Shown here in pieces: positions 15,511-25,357 of a DNA stretch of 64,000 nt. Origin of the DNA: an uncultured Bacteroidales bacterium (GTDB lineage: Bacteria; Bacteroidota; Bacteroidia; Bacteroidales; UBA932). The stretch covers positions 1-64,000 of the forward strand of contig CAKUYQ010000008.1 in NCBI GenBank assembly GCA_934717185.1, given 5' to 3'. Both the position numbers and the translations under genes were made by a program. Under the pieces are notes generated by a model, which made no database searches, was not told the origin of the DNA, and saw nothing but the letters and a program-made list of their open reading frames with translations. The first letter of the stretch is position 1. Each line of letters begins with the position of its first letter.

Positions 15511-18291
15511 ATGAGAAAAGTTTTATTGTTCATGCTAATGGCTATAGTCTCATTACCGCTGTTAGCACAGAATGGAGGAGTGAAAGGTGTAGTTGTCAAC
15601 AGGATTGACAAATCTCCGCTTGCCGGCACAAAAATTACATTTGTCGGCACAGATATTCCTGCATTAATTACAAAAACAGGAGCATTTGAAGTAAATGACA
15701 TAGCTCCCGGTACATATCAGCTTAGATTCGAGGCTACAGAATTTTTACCTGTCACTATAACTGTAAAAGTTGGGAATCAGGTTGTAGATGTACATAGCAT
15801 CTCCCTTTCACCGGAGGCCGTTGCAGCCGTGGAGGAGGATGATTTTACAGAATTTGATACAGAAACCGCAGATGACAATTCATCTTTGCCTGTTGTGCTG
15901 TCTGCATCAAATGATATATTTGACAATATAGCCGGTTACAAATTCAGTGCAATGCGTTTTAAAGCCAGAGGCTATGACGGCGAGAACCAGAGCGTGTATC
16001 TAAACGGTATCTATTTGAACGATGCTTTAAGCGGATATTCTCCATACTCATTATGGACCGGCCTTAACGAAGCCACACGTAATAAGGAGCTTACAGGCGG
16101 ACTTATGACATCGGATTACGGTGTTGGCGGCATTGGAGGAACAACCAATATAAATGCCAGACCTTCACAACTTAGGAAAGGTTTTAGAGCAAGTGTTGTA
16201 AACGCAAATAACAACTATCGTTTTAGAGTGATGCTTACATATGCATCCGGAGAGAGCGACAATGGATGGTCATATGCAATATCTGCATCCACAAGGCAGG
16301 GCGGCAACGATTATGTATATGGAGTTTATTATAATGCTTTCGCTTACTATTTAGGTATAGAGAAGAAATTCAATCCATTCCACAGACTTGCATTTACCTT
16401 CTTGGGTACACCTACAGAGAGAGGTGTGCAGACAGCCACAACTCAAGAGGTTTATGATCTTATAGGCAATAATTATTACAATGCAAACTGGGGTTATCAG
16501 AATGGTGACAAGAGAAATGCAAGGGTCAGGAATAATCATGAACCTGTTGCAATGTTAAACTATTATTATACTCCAAAAGATGATTTTAATCTTACATTGA
16601 GTGTTGCCTACAGATTTGGCAAAAACGGATATTCGGCTCTTGATTGGTATGATGCACAAGATCCAAGACCGGATTACTACAGGAATCTTCCAAGTTACTA
16701 TGTATCGTCAGATGCTTCAAAAGATAATCCGTACCTTGCAGCATGGCTTACAGAGGCATGGTATTCAGACAGGAATACAAGGCATATAGATTGGGATAGA
16801 ATCTATAATGTAAATTACGGCAGCCTGTTGGACACAGACCGCGAATATTGGGGAAATCCGTCGATAGCAACCGGTTCGAGACGTTCCAAATATGTTCTTG
16901 AAGAGCGTAGGACAGATCAAAGAGACTTTAACGCCAAATTACAGATTATGAAAAGAATTTCAAATCATCAGGTGCTTAATTTTGGCGTTGATTTTAGAAG
17001 AAACACAACAGAATACTACAAGATAATAAAGGATCTTCTTGGCGGTGACTACTGGTTGGATATAGATCAGTTTGCAGAGAGGGATTTCGGTTCTGTAGAG
17101 TCGTCACAAAATAACCTCTTTACCCCTAACAGGTTAGTAAAGAAGGGTGACAAATATGGTTACGATTATTATGCACATGTGCAGAATGAGAAGATATGGG
17201 CAACATATAAATTCAATAAAGGGTCTTTTGAAGGTTACCTTGCCGGTGAAACAGGAATAACAAGATTCTGGAGAGAGGGCAAATACAAAAAAGGTCTTTT
17301 CCCTAACAACTCTTATGGAGATTCAGAGAGAAAGGATTTCTGGACATACACAACAAAAGCAGGTTTGACCTATAAAATTACAGGAAATCAGAGAGTATAT
17401 GCCAATGTAGCGTATATGGAACAGGCTCCATATTTTAAAAACGCCTTTGTATCTCCAAGAACAAGAAATTCATTGGTGCCTAACCTTACCACAGAGAAGG
17501 TATTCAGTACAGATCTTAATTATGCATTAAGAATCAATAACTTTAAGATGAGACTTACAGGGTTCTATACCACAATAAAGGATAAGACAAATCTCATAAG
17601 TTTCTACGATGACCAATACAGAGCATACACAAACTTTGCAATGAGCGGTATTGAACAGACTCATGTGGGAATGGAATTGGGTATTAATGTTCCGCTTATA
17701 TGGGGTGTTGATCTTCAGGGCGCATTGACGATAGGAGATTACTACTACTCATCTAATCCAAAAGTTATACAGACTGTAGACAATAGTGAAAAGGTGATTG
17801 CCAATACAACGGTTTATTGGAAGGATATGAAGGTTCACAGTACCCCTCAGAAAGCGGCAAGCATAGGGCTTAATTACAGAGGACCTCATAATATATATGC
17901 CGGCATAGACCTAAACTATTATGCAGATCTTTACCTTAGCATGAATCCTCTCTACAGAACCGATGAGGCTTTGGTTAACTATAATATGTTTCCGGAGGAG
18001 GAGAGAAACCAAATGATTTGGACAATGCGCAAGCAGGAGAAATTTGATGATGCCTTTGTCCTTAATGCCAACTTTAGCAAATCATGGTATATTAAACGTA
18101 TATATAATCTCGGGTTCAGTTTGGAGGTTAAGAATATACTGAATGACCGGAATATCAAGACAGGCGGTTACGAACAGATGAGATTAAAAAAGAATGAGTT
18201 GAACGACAAGACATACTATACAAGATTTGACTCTAAGTATTTTTATATGTTTGGAACGACATACTACTTGAATATATATTTCAGATTCTAA
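15511..18291 (+). CDS. TonB-dependent outer-membrane receptor
   Basis: 926 aa with a signal peptide ending near residue 19 (LLAQ). A carboxypeptidase-regulatory-like beta domain (about 23-105) is followed by a plug domain with AMRFKARGYDGENQSVYLNGI (split here as AMRFKARGYD and SVYLNGI, about 148-170) and a long barrel ending in an aromatic residue (YFRF). It is not SusC-type by signature and has no SusD partner; the following DUF5689 lipoprotein may take that place. Its neighbours predict uptake of nucleic-acid breakdown products, but the ligand is inference. Confidence 0.88.
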   Translation: MRKVLLFMLMAIVSLPLLAQNGGVKGVVVNRIDKSPLAGTKITFVGTDIPALITKTGAFEVNDIAPGTYQLRFEATEFLPVTITVKVGNQVVDVHSISLSPEAVAAVEEDDFTEFDTETADDNSSLPVVLSASNDIFDNIAGYKFSAMRFKARGYDGENQSVYLNGIYLNDALSGYSPYSLWTGLNEATRNKELTGGLMTSDYGVGGIGGTTNINARPSQLRKGFRASVVNANNNYRFRVMLTYASGESDNGWSYAISASTRQGGNDYVYGVYYNAFAYYLGIEKKFNPFHRLAFTFLGTPTERGVQTATTQEVYDLIGNNYYNANWGYQNGDKRNARVRNNHEPVAMLNYYYTPKDDFNLTLSVAYRFGKNGYSALDWYDAQDPRPDYYRNLPSYYVSSDASKDNPYLAAWLTEAWYSDRNTRHIDWDRIYNVNYGSLLDTDREYWGNPSIATGSRRSKYVLEERRTDQRDFNAKLQIMKRISNHQVLNFGVDFRRNTTEYYKIIKDLLGGDYWLDIDQFAERDFGSVESSQNNLFTPNRLVKKGDKYGYDYYAHVQNEKIWATYKFNKGSFEGYLAGETGITRFWREGKYKKGLFPNNSYGDSERKDFWTYTTKAGLTYKITGNQRVYANVAYMEQAPYFKNAFVSPRTRNSLVPNLTTEKVFSTDLNYALRINNFKMRLTGFYTTIKDKTNLISFYDDQYRAYTNFAMSGIEQTHVGMELGINVPLIWGVDLQGALTIGDYYYSSNPKVIQTVDNSEKVIANTTVYWKDMKVHSTPQKAASIGLNYRGPHNIYAGIDLNYYADLYLSMNPLYRTDEALVNYNMFPEEERNQMIWTMRKQEKFDDAFVLNANFSKSWYIKRIYNLGFSLEVKNILNDRNIKTGGYEQMRLKKNELNDKTYYTRFDSKYFYMFGTTYYLNIYFRF

Positions 18292-18316
18292 TTTAAATTA
18301 GATAATAGGTAAAATA

Positions 18317-19384
18317 ATGAGCACAATGAAAAGATATAATAATATTATAAACAGATTATTGTTGTTGCCTCTTCTTGCTGTATCTCTCCTGTTGCCGGGA
18401 TGTTACAGTGATTTTAACAATCCTGAGGTTAAGAAAACCTATACAGATGCAGATTTCGAGGACGCAACTATCATCTCAATAAAACAGTTGAAGCAGCTGT
18501 TTTACGACAATTACGGCAGCGGAGCGGATGCTTTGGGTAAGTCCTGCACTGTTACAGACAATTATGTAATTAAAGGAAAGGTGATAAGCAGTGATAAGGA
18601 TGGAAACATATACAGGACAATGTATATTCAGGATGAAACAGGTGCAATTGAGGTCAAATTGGGTGTAACAACATCTTACAATATCTTCCCTGTAGGACAG
18701 ATAGTATATGTAAAGTGCAGAAACCTTGTTATCGGTAACTACAGATATATGCTCAGTCTTGGAATTGAGTCTACAGATGCGAGCTATGCCAATGGCTATA
18801 TCTCTGTATGGCCGCTTATAAATACAGTTGTATTCCCGGGAGAAAGGACAAAACTAACATCTGCAGATACAGTTATTGTAAAAGATTACCGCTATTTGCA
18901 AAATAACGAGTTGGATCTTTTGGGCCGTCTTGTAAAGATAGAAGGGCTTACCAGCTATTTTGGAACATGGAGCGGAGATGTTTATCCATCATTTTTGGAG
19001 CAGGTAGATGATGTATATACAACTTACGGATTCGAGCAGGTAATAAAGGAGTGGAACGACTATCTTAACGGTAAAACAAAAGTAGAGCCTAAGTCACCTC
19101 GTCCCGGTAATCTGAATGCGCCCACATACGCATATAATTATGATAATAACAAATATTACGGTACAGCTTTGTTTAAGTTTGGCAGTACAAGTTCAACATT
19201 GGAGTTTCAGAATCTCCTTGTAAGGAGTAGCGGGTATTCTAAATTTGCATTGGAGCCTGTTCCTGCCAATGGAACAAAAGTGAATATTACAGCAATATTT
19301 ACAAAATATAGTGCAAAAAGCGGAGGATATATAAAGTATCAGCTGCTGTTAAACAGTGACGATGATATTGTAGAGGTTAAATAG
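18317..19384 (+). CDS. DUF5689-type lipoprotein
   Basis: 355 aa; lipobox LLPGC near residue 29. The body has a DUF5689-like OB-fold: SIKQLKQLF, a V(I/K)GKVISSDKDGN strand and YIQDETGAIEV. A beta-rich C-terminus follows. It starts 25 bp after the TonB receptor stop and ends in front of a good terminator, so it closes the locus. The two DUF5689 proteins flank two nucleases and one receptor; a role as surface nucleic-acid-binding partner is plausible but unproven. An alternative ATG lies three codons downstream (18326). Confidence 0.75.
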   Translation: MSTMKRYNNIINRLLLLPLLAVSLLLPGCYSDFNNPEVKKTYTDADFEDATIISIKQLKQLFYDNYGSGADALGKSCTVTDNYVIKGKVISSDKDGNIYRTMYIQDETGAIEVKLGVTTSYNIFPVGQIVYVKCRNLVIGNYRYMLSLGIESTDASYANGYISVWPLINTVVFPGERTKLTSADTVIVKDYRYLQNNELDLLGRLVKIEGLTSYFGTWSGDVYPSFLEQVDDVYTTYGFEQVIKEWNDYLNGKTKVEPKSPRPGNLNAPTYAYNYDNNKYYGTALFKFGSTSSTLEFQNLLVRSSGYSKFALEPVPANGTKVNITAIFTKYSAKSGGYIKYQLLLNSDDDIVEVK

Positions 19385-19409
19385 TATTTGATTATTCTAT
19401 TGAAAAGTT

Positions 19410-19441
19410 ACGGAGACTGCAATCTGCAGCCTCCGTTTTTT
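19410..19441 (+). terminator. Rho-independent terminator of the nuclease/receptor locus
   Basis: ACGGAG-A-CTGCA pairs with TGCAG-C-CTCCGT (11 bp with one mismatch) around a 3-nt loop and is followed by a run of T. Confidence 0.85.
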
Positions 19442-19681
19442 GTAATGATTTAATTACAAAAAACGGCTGGCAACCCCTTAAATGGGGGGATCAAAAAAAA
19501 ATATATACATGTTACAATACTTATAAATCTTTGTTAAATGATTGTTAAAAATGATTTTTTATCTAAAATATCATTTTTGCTGTTAAAAAAATAAATAGAT
19601 GTTTCCTGCTTAATTTGTTTTCAGAACAAATTACAATATTAAAATTTTACCTGTTAACTTTTTTATTAAAAATAATTTCAG

Positions 19682-19689
19682 TAAATTTG
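19682..19689 (+). promoter_or_regulatory. Candidate -7 promoter element for susC/susD
   Basis: TAAATTTG matches TAnnTTTG, 63 bp before the susC-like start; no clear TTTG -33 box is present. The remaining bases of the 19385-19752 gap are A/T-rich, with a small CCCC/GGGG hairpin near 19470-19487 and nothing else I can name. Confidence 0.4.
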
Positions 19690-19752
19690 TATAAACCCTA
19701 AAGGAGAAAAATTAATTAATTATTTACCCAATATAATCACAATTGTTTAACT

Positions 19753-22700
19753 ATGAAGAAGTTCATTTTTCTTTTGTTAGCTGTATTATGCAGTGGTATA
19801 ATACAGGCGCAGACACAAGTCTCAGGAACTGTAACGGCCAAGGATGACGGTTTACCAATTCCTTATGTCACAATTCAAATTAAAGGTTCCAAATCTGGAG
19901 GATATACAGATGAAAACGGTAAGTACACTATTTCTGTACCAAAAGATGCTGTTTTGATTTTTTCATCTGTAGGATTTGTAAATGTAGAGGTTCCTGTAGC
20001 AGGAAAATCTGTTCTTAATGTAGTAATGGATGTTGACGCCGTTGCATTGGAGGAGACCATTGTCGTTGCTTACGGAACAGTTAAAAAAGGTTCATATTCA
20101 GGTTCAGCCTCTGTTGTAAAGGAGAATGCATTGAAAGATGCACCGGTGGTAAGTTTTGAGCAGGTTCTCTCTGGTAAAGCTCCTGGTGTACAAGTTGCAT
20201 CTAGTTCTGGACAACCAGGTAGTGAGGTAAACATTGATATCCGTGGATACGGCTCATTCAATGCCGGTAACCAGCCTCTATATGTTATAGACGGTGTTCC
20301 TGCTACAAGCGGAGACTATAGTTCAGGTAACATTTCAACAAGTGCTATGAACTTCCTTAACCCAAGTGATGTTGAGTCTATTACAATCCTTAAAGATGCG
20401 GCTGCAGCATCTCTATACGGTTCTCGTGCTTCCAACGGTGTTATCCTCATTACTACCAAAAAAGGTAAAGCAGGCAAACTAACCTCTACATTTAAGGCAA
20501 ATGTAGGTCTGTCATACTTCGCTTACGATAACTACCCTTTGGCAAACGATTCTCAAACCGAAGCTTTGCATAGAGAATCATGGACCAACTATGCTAACAA
20601 CAATCCAAGTGTATGGAAAAAATATTCTTCTGTTTCTGACTATGTAGATGCAATGGTTGCAAAAAACTATCCTGCAAAGGATGAAAGCAAATATATCTAC
20701 AAAGATTGGGAGGATGTTCTCTTTAGAACAGGTGTAGCTCAGACATACGAATACAGTGTTTCCGGTGGTGGAGAGAAGGGCAAGATTTATGCCTCAATAG
20801 CTTACACAGACCAACAGGGTGTTGTATCTATAGATTATTTAAGGAGGTTCTCTACTACAATTAATGGTGAGACACAAATTGGTAAAAGACTTAAAATAGG
20901 TGGTACTGTACAGTATTCATGGCAGTATCAGGATGGTCACCAGGATGGTCAGTCATCAAAAGATAATCCATTCTACCAGTGGAAAGTTATTCTTAATGAG
21001 AGATGGCCATACCAATATAAAGATGGTTCACTTTATTTAGAGGCATTTAACCCCGGTTTGTCTACAATTAATCCTGTAGCGTCATATAATGCTCAGGTTA
21101 ACGATGCAAGACAGAACCGTCTCATCTTAAAAGGCTGGGCTGAATTTAAATTTACAGATTGGCTCACTGCTAAAACAATTATCAGTTCAGACTGGTTGTA
21201 TGTTCATGACAAATTCGGTTGGCTATATGGACACCCTAATTTCTATGCATACTCGGATGTAGGAGGTTATATGTCAGACAGACACCGTAATATAAACAAG
21301 ATGGTTAGCTCAACCACTCTAAATTTTGACAGAACTTGGAATAAACATCATGTTGGAATTATGGCCGGTTGGGAAGCTGAGAAAGACACATATAGAATGT
21401 CGAGAGTTGGAAAGATTGATTTCTCATATTTGGGAGGTGAAGAATCCATTTTTGGCGCAAAATTCGATGATGGGTATAGTTATTCAAGAATAAATGCTCT
21501 TGAGTCGTTTCTAAGTAGAGTAGCATACGATTACAACAACAAGTATTATTTGACAGGAACTTACAGACGAGACGGTTCCTCTAAACTTGCCCCTGATACA
21601 AGATGGGGTGACTTTTGGTCTGTTTCCGGCTCATGGAGATTCTCTAATGAGAAATTTATGGATTTTGCATGGTTGAATGATGCAAAATTGAGAGGCTCAT
21701 ACGGTACAAGTGGAACTCTTCCATCAGACTATTTTGCTTGGTTAGCTACTTATGATTACACTTTCTATGGTGATAAAGGTGCAAACTACCCTGCAAGAAT
21801 TGCAAATACAGAACTTACTTGGGAGAAAAACAAAAACTGGAATGTTGGATTGGATGCAACAATTTTCGACAGGTATACATTCTCTGTTGAGTACTTCAAT
21901 AGAAAAACAACTGATCTCCTTTTGGATGCATCAGTCCCTTCTACAACAGGCTTTGGCAGTATGCTTATGAATATTGGCGCAATGAGAAACGATGGATGGG
22001 AGTTATCATTGAATATTGATATTATAAAGAAGAAAGACTGGGATTTCTCATTCGGCGTAAACTGGTCTAAAGTTAATAATGAAATATTAGCACTTTCTAC
22101 AGAGGACGAAGAGATCCCTTCTACTCCTCATATTTGGAAGAAAGGTTATTCATTTTATCAGTATTATACAAGAAATTATTTAGGAGTTTGTCCTGAGGAT
22201 AATTACATGGGTAACAGTAGACTTAAAGCCGGTAACCCTATGTATGCAGAGGGATCATTCTATAAGAAAGGTGAAGTTGTAGATAGAGATGTATATTTGA
22301 AAGATGGTACAAAAGTAGAGAAAGGTTCTACAATGCCTAAAGATAGTTATAACTATTATCCAACGAACAGAAATAATTCTAGTTCTATGATTATTGAGGG
22401 CAAGACTGCTATTCCTAAAGGATATGGCGGATTCAACTTTGACTTTAGATGGAAAGATTTGTCATTATCAATGGCTTGGTCATACAAATATGGTCACTAT
22501 ATCTGGGATGAGGGTGTTGAACAGATGGAGAATGATGGATATTATTCATTCCACAGGAATATTTCTAAAAGACAGCTGAACCCTTGGAGTGAGACCAATA
22601 AGAATAGTACTGTTCCTAAACGTATACAAGATAACGGTCAGGGCGGTTACTATTACTCAAGCAGATTTATGAAAAAAGGAGATTATTTAAGACTTAAGAA

Positions 22701-22899
22701 CTTAACAGTGTCTTATAATATTCCTAAATCATTCACAACTCAGTTAGGCATATCTAATGCGAGAGTATATGTAGCAGGTTCTAACTTGCTTACATTCTCA
22801 GGCCTTAATATTGACCCTGAGGTCCCTTCAAACGGAAGATACAGATACAGTATGCCTGCTTTGAGAACTGTTTCATTAGGCGTTGAAGTTAGTTTCTAA
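19753..22899 (+). CDS. SusC/RagA family TonB-linked outer-membrane transporter
   Basis: 1048 aa. Signal peptide ends near residue 20 (IQAQ). Carboxypeptidase-D-like domain (about 23-97), then the SusC-type plug with VVAYGTVKKGSYSG, DIRGYGSF, PLYVIDGVP and ILKDAAAASLYGSRASNG (about 115-235), then the barrel ending in EVSF. It forms the channel that the SusD-like lid closes. No glycosidase, protease or regulator is adjacent, so the nutrient (glycan or peptide) cannot be predicted. Confidence 0.95.
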   Translation: MKKFIFLLLAVLCSGIIQAQTQVSGTVTAKDDGLPIPYVTIQIKGSKSGGYTDENGKYTISVPKDAVLIFSSVGFVNVEVPVAGKSVLNVVMDVDAVALEETIVVAYGTVKKGSYSGSASVVKENALKDAPVVSFEQVLSGKAPGVQVASSSGQPGSEVNIDIRGYGSFNAGNQPLYVIDGVPATSGDYSSGNISTSAMNFLNPSDVESITILKDAAAASLYGSRASNGVILITTKKGKAGKLTSTFKANVGLSYFAYDNYPLANDSQTEALHRESWTNYANNNPSVWKKYSSVSDYVDAMVAKNYPAKDESKYIYKDWEDVLFRTGVAQTYEYSVSGGGEKGKIYASIAYTDQQGVVSIDYLRRFSTTINGETQIGKRLKIGGTVQYSWQYQDGHQDGQSSKDNPFYQWKVILNERWPYQYKDGSLYLEAFNPGLSTINPVASYNAQVNDARQNRLILKGWAEFKFTDWLTAKTIISSDWLYVHDKFGWLYGHPNFYAYSDVGGYMSDRHRNINKMVSSTTLNFDRTWNKHHVGIMAGWEAEKDTYRMSRVGKIDFSYLGGEESIFGAKFDDGYSYSRINALESFLSRVAYDYNNKYYLTGTYRRDGSSKLAPDTRWGDFWSVSGSWRFSNEKFMDFAWLNDAKLRGSYGTSGTLPSDYFAWLATYDYTFYGDKGANYPARIANTELTWEKNKNWNVGLDATIFDRYTFSVEYFNRKTTDLLLDASVPSTTGFGSMLMNIGAMRNDGWELSLNIDIIKKKDWDFSFGVNWSKVNNEILALSTEDEEIPSTPHIWKKGYSFYQYYTRNYLGVCPEDNYMGNSRLKAGNPMYAEGSFYKKGEVVDRDVYLKDGTKVEKGSTMPKDSYNYYPTNRNNSSSMIIEGKTAIPKGYGGFNFDFRWKDLSLSMAWSYKYGHYIWDEGVEQMENDGYYSFHRNISKRQLNPWSETNKNSTVPKRIQDNGQGGYYYSSRFMKKGDYLRLKNLTVSYNIPKSFTTQLGISNARVYVAGSNLLTFSGLNIDPEVPSNGRYRYSMPALRTVSLGVEVSF

Positions 22900-22918
22900 T
22901 TGTTAAACTATTGTAATT

Positions 22919-24391
22919 ATGAGAAAGACATTTAATAGTATATTATTAATTGCAGTTTTGTCTGTGATTATATCTTGTAAGGGATTCTTAGACAGACTGC
23001 CAACTGATTCTGTACCTGCGCAGAAAGCGTTGGTAACGATAGAAGATGCAGGAGTTTCTGTAAACGGATTTTATACCCCTCTAAAATATTATACTGTATA
23101 TGGAACATATATGGCTACTATGGGTGATATGAGGGCAGATAACCTCTATCCGCGTGAAGCCGGTGGAAACAGCACTGCTATTTACACATTGGATTATGAG
23201 TCTGAGCAGAATACCTATTTCTCTCTATGGACTCAATTCTATGCGGTAATTAACAGATGCAATACATTTTTGGAGAATATAGATGTATTGCAGACAAGTT
23301 CAGATAAACAGGAGGCTCTTAAACAGAATTATATAGCTGAGGCCTATGCTGTTAGAGCTTTATGTTTCTTTGAGATTGCCAAATTGTATGGATACCCTTA
23401 TCAGTATGATAACGGTGCATCTTTAGGTGCTGTTATTTTAAGGAATACAGTTCTTCCAGAAGATGCTCATATACCAAGAAGTACAGTGGCTCAATCATAT
23501 GCAGCTGCCGAGGAGGATCTTAAGGTCGCTGAGTCTAAAATCTCCAAGGATAAGAATCTTGGTCACTTTAATTATTGGAGCGTTAAACTTTTGCAGGCTA
23601 AAATAGCTCTTTACAAAGGTGATTACAATACTGCATACACAGCAGCTAAAGAGGTTATTACAAGTTCTCCATATAGATTGGTCCCAAATGCAGACTATTT
23701 GGCATATTGGGGTAAAGAAGGTGATTTAGAGTCTGTACTTGAACTTTTGGTCTCTACTGAGGGTGATATTGACGGTGATGGTGGTTTTTATACAATGTAT
23801 CACAATCTTTGGTTTGATGACAAGAATGCAGGAGCGAGCATTATCCCTACCAAAAAGTGGAGAGAACTGTTTACAGAAACTCCTAATGATGTGAGAGCTC
23901 AGATGATTGCTTACGATGATCCTACAACAGGTGCAAAGAAGACAGGTGAGTATTGGTTAAAGAAGTTCATTGGTAACAAAGATAAAGGTTATACATTCAG
24001 AAGAAATAACCCAAGGGTTATGCGTATAACAGAGGCTTACCTTATTGCCGCTGAAGCAGGTTTGGAGATTGGTGCAGCTGATGCGAGCTACTACCTTAAT
24101 GAGGTAAGAAGACGTGCAGACCCTACTGCTACAGATGTTGCAGCTACTTTAGACCTTATTCAGACAGAGCGCCAGAAGGAGTTTATTGGCGAAGGCCACA
24201 GATTCTTTGATATTATGAGAAGAGGTGGTACAATTACAAGAGATTTTGAATCTGACCCTCATGATTTTGCCGGTGGTGCAGGTTATCATAACTCTTTCAG
24301 TTGGGATTATTATAAGGTAGCATTGCCTATTTCACATTCTGAAAGAATGATTTATCCTGAACTTCAGCAAAATCCAGGATATAAAGATTAG
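22919..24391 (+). CDS. SusD/RagB family nutrient-binding lipoprotein
   Basis: 490 aa; lipobox ends at Cys20 (IISC). SusD landmarks are the FLDRLPTD start, the TPR-like helices with EAYAVRALCFFEIAKLYG, and the C-terminal RMTEAYLIAAE-type and ERQKEFIGEGHRFFDIMRRG segments. It starts 19 bp after the SusC-like gene and would cap that transporter at the cell surface. Confidence 0.95.
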   Translation: MRKTFNSILLIAVLSVIISCKGFLDRLPTDSVPAQKALVTIEDAGVSVNGFYTPLKYYTVYGTYMATMGDMRADNLYPREAGGNSTAIYTLDYESEQNTYFSLWTQFYAVINRCNTFLENIDVLQTSSDKQEALKQNYIAEAYAVRALCFFEIAKLYGYPYQYDNGASLGAVILRNTVLPEDAHIPRSTVAQSYAAAEEDLKVAESKISKDKNLGHFNYWSVKLLQAKIALYKGDYNTAYTAAKEVITSSPYRLVPNADYLAYWGKEGDLESVLELLVSTEGDIDGDGGFYTMYHNLWFDDKNAGASIIPTKKWRELFTETPNDVRAQMIAYDDPTTGAKKTGEYWLKKFIGNKDKGYTFRRNNPRVMRITEAYLIAAEAGLEIGAADASYYLNEVRRRADPTATDVAATLDLIQTERQKEFIGEGHRFFDIMRRGGTITRDFESDPHDFAGGAGYHNSFSWDYYKVALPISHSERMIYPELQQNPGYKD

Positions 24392-24425
24392 ATTAATTCA
24401 CATAAGCTTTAGTTTTTTTAATTGG

Positions 24426-24459
24426 GAGGGTGGCCAAAATGCATTGGCCGCTCTCTTTT
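24426..24459 (+). terminator. Terminator after the susC/susD pair
   Basis: GAGGGTGGCCAA pairs with TTGGCCGCTCTC (12 bp, two G-U) around a 6-nt loop and is followed by TTTT. Confidence 0.85.
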
Positions 24460-24520
24460 GCTTTAATAATTCCTTAGGATGATGCAGTCTTTTTTGCAGG
24501 TTACTTTATCTATGCAAAAT

Positions 24521-24558
24521 TTTTCTTTTTTAGTTAATTGATATACATTTGCAAATGT
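24521..24558 (+). promoter_or_regulatory. Candidate promoter with overlapping 14-bp palindrome upstream of the RIC gene
   Basis: TACATTTG (24544-24551) fits the -7 consensus with TTTT 19 bp upstream. It overlaps the perfect palindrome ACATTTGCAAATGT (24545-24558), which looks like an operator for a dimeric regulator. Element R2 follows before the start codon. Confidence 0.45.
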
Positions 24559-24576
24559 TTAGCTCAATGTTTAATA

Positions 24577-24631
24577 AGTAAGCGTTAAAAAATAAGTTGG
24601 TAAAGATTTAGCAGTATTTTTTAAGATTACT
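24577..24631 (+). repeat. Palindromic leader element R2 (55 bp, internally deleted)
   Basis: It keeps the right arm (AGTAAGCGTTAAAAAATAAG) and the TTAAGATTACT end but lacks the core. The junction is at TATTTT, a short repeat present at both deletion borders in full-length copies. It ends 13 bp before the RIC gene ATG, in the same orientation to the gene as R1. Confidence 0.8.
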
Positions 24632-24644
24632 AAAATAGTTTACT

Positions 24645-25355
24645 ATGAATAAAGAGGCAAATTATCTGTATTCTCCAAACTGCAAGATGGCTGATATGAT
24701 ACTTAAAGACAGTACATTGTTGGATATATTAAGGAGATTTAATATTCCGCTTGGATTTGGAGACAAGAATGTGGAGGAGGTGTGTAGACAATACTCTATC
24801 AATTATAAATTCTTCCTCATCATTGCAAATATCAATACATTTTCTGCATATTTACCATCTGTTAAAGAGCTCAACCTCATTACAATTGATGAGTTGATAA
24901 ACTATTTGAAGCGTTCTCATCTAAACTATATCAACAGACGAATCAAGGTTATAGAAGAGAAGTTATTAAGTATTAGCGAATCAACCAATGGATCTGAATT
25001 CAAACTTATTTTAAAATTCTTTAGGAATTATAAAGCTGAGGTTATAAAACATTTCAACTACGAGGAAAATGTAGTATTCCCATATATTAATTCACTTCTT
25101 GGAAAACAGCCACAGGCCGGGTCGTATTCAATTGAGCAATACGAGGACAATCACAGTAATATAGACGATAAATTAAGTGATCTTAAAAACATCATTATTA
25201 AGTATCTTCCATACGGAGAGATGAAATCGGAAGATCTGTCTTCTGTTAATGATGTTTTAAAAGATGTCTTTACATTTGAAGAGGATTTGGCAAAACATAC
25301 CAGAATTGAGAATAAAGTACTAATTCCAATGGTACATAGAATTGAGGAGGCGTAG
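24645..25355 (+). CDS. RIC/ScdA-like hemerythrin-domain di-iron protein
   Basis: 236 aa. An N-terminal DUF542-like segment (about 1-70, ScdA_N type) precedes a hemerythrin HHE domain with spaced His and Glu ligands: SHLNY (about 91), KHFNYEENVVFP (about 130), EDNHSNID (about 165) and a late KHTRIENKVLIP (about 220). The RIC/YtfE/ScdA family repairs iron-sulphur centres after nitrosative or oxidative damage, in the cytosol. The usual ScdA_N Cys pair is reduced here to single cysteines. It is followed 2 bp later by a LuxR-type regulator gene. Confidence 0.8.
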   Translation: MNKEANYLYSPNCKMADMILKDSTLLDILRRFNIPLGFGDKNVEEVCRQYSINYKFFLIIANINTFSAYLPSVKELNLITIDELINYLKRSHLNYINRRIKVIEEKLLSISESTNGSEFKLILKFFRNYKAEVIKHFNYEENVVFPYINSLLGKQPQAGSYSIEQYEDNHSNIDDKLSDLKNIIIKYLPYGEMKSEDLSSVNDVLKDVFTFEEDLAKHTRIENKVLIPMVHRIEEA

Positions 25356-25357
25356 TA

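Noticed and set aside
19753..24391. Polysaccharide utilisation locus
   Set aside because: The SusC/SusD pair has no adjacent carbohydrate-active enzyme, sulphatase or hybrid regulator, so only the transporter pair is called.
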